Shown here: piece by piece, positions 63,926 through 64,000 of the stretch | How positions within the stretch are numbered: position 1 is the stretch's first letter | How the letters are laid out: the number at the start of each line of letters is the position of its first letter | Source: JAGVPT01 sp963827085 | GTDB lineage: Bacteria; Bacteroidota; Ignavibacteria; UBA10030; UBA8401 | Assembly (NCBI GenBank): GCA_963827085.1 | Contig: CAWGZY010000005.1 | Location: forward strand, 744,001 to 808,000 | Direction: 5' to 3' | Length of the DNA: 64,000 nucleotides | Translations under genes and position numbers: made by a program | The notes under the pieces: model-generated | What the model was told of the DNA's origin: nothing | Databases searched by the model: none | Seen by the model: only the letters and a program-made list of their open reading frames with translations

Positions 63926-64000
63926 TTACTGCGGCGGAAACACAAGGAAAAGCTCAAGTCCTTCGTCCGTAATAAATTCTATCTCATCTGCTTTATATGG
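63926..64000 (-). CDS. C-terminal end of an unknown protein
   Basis: The last 24 codons of a minus-strand gene run from the window edge to a TAA at 63926. The sequence 'PYKADEIEFITDEGLELF' and on to '...VFPPQ' looks protein-like. The rest lies outside. No family can be named. Confidence 0.55.
   Translation of the reverse strand, partial: PYKADEIEFITDEGLELFLVFPPQ

Overview
The window looks like a chromosomal segment of a Bacteroidota/Ignavibacteria-type bacterium (FCB group, GC near 46-47%). I infer this from several large secreted proteins that end in a type IX secretion (T9SS) sorting domain with the 'YPNPFNPST' signature. Multi-PAS hybrid histidine kinases, a DUF2723 membrane protein and a short-loop CydAB oxidase fit the same picture. 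No species-level call is possible from sequence reading alone. No phage, plasmid, CRISPR array or intact insertion sequence was found.

Layout. 1-1932 is the 5' part of a DUF2723 (TMEM260-like) membrane protein on the minus strand. 2360-3663 holds a TatA-like protein fused to two zinc ribbons and a cNMP-binding/DUF1003 protein. 3867-11321 is a tight six-gene minus-strand signalling operon: an HD-GYP-N-terminal-like protein, an HDOD protein, a hybrid kinase with Hpt, a response regulator with a Cys-rich tail, a PAS/GAF hybrid kinase and a single-domain regulator. 12174-13275 has a lipoprotein and a small membrane protein flanked by inverted-repeat (MITE-like) elements. 13689-21732 is cydAB preceded by a 1815-residue kinase with ten PAS domains. 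22532-26842 is a three-gene secreted carbohydrate cluster (DUF1080, esterase, six-hairpin glycosidase).

27196-33183 is gene-poor and looks worn. It has a small secreted protein with a GTG start, a T9SS protein broken by a one-base slip in a C8 run, the first of two nearly identical PilX-like pilin genes, a tRNA-Arg(CCT) and a kinase/regulator remnant. 33184-44267 carries an acetate transporter, an M61 peptidase, and two large T9SS-exported proteins that together hold cohesin-like modules, a dockerin-like module, FN3 and Big_2 modules and a parallel beta-helix.

From 45197 on, most genes are housekeeping and on the plus strand: proS, dnaE, trxA, aspS, an AtuA-type split pair, prfB with its programmed +1 frameshift, and a lolCDE-type lipoprotein exporter. 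The second PilX-like gene, a secreted zincin-like protein, a GNAT enzyme and the last codons of a minus-strand gene close the window.

The best leads for something new are: the TatA-zinc-ribbon fusion; the cohesin/dockerin pair on T9SS cargo; the duplicated PilX-like genes with matching terminators; the terminator-containing leader of aspS; a strong promoter/palindrome at 36026-36054 with no clear gene; and the MITE-like and housekeeping-edge repeats. No single system can be claimed as new without database searches.
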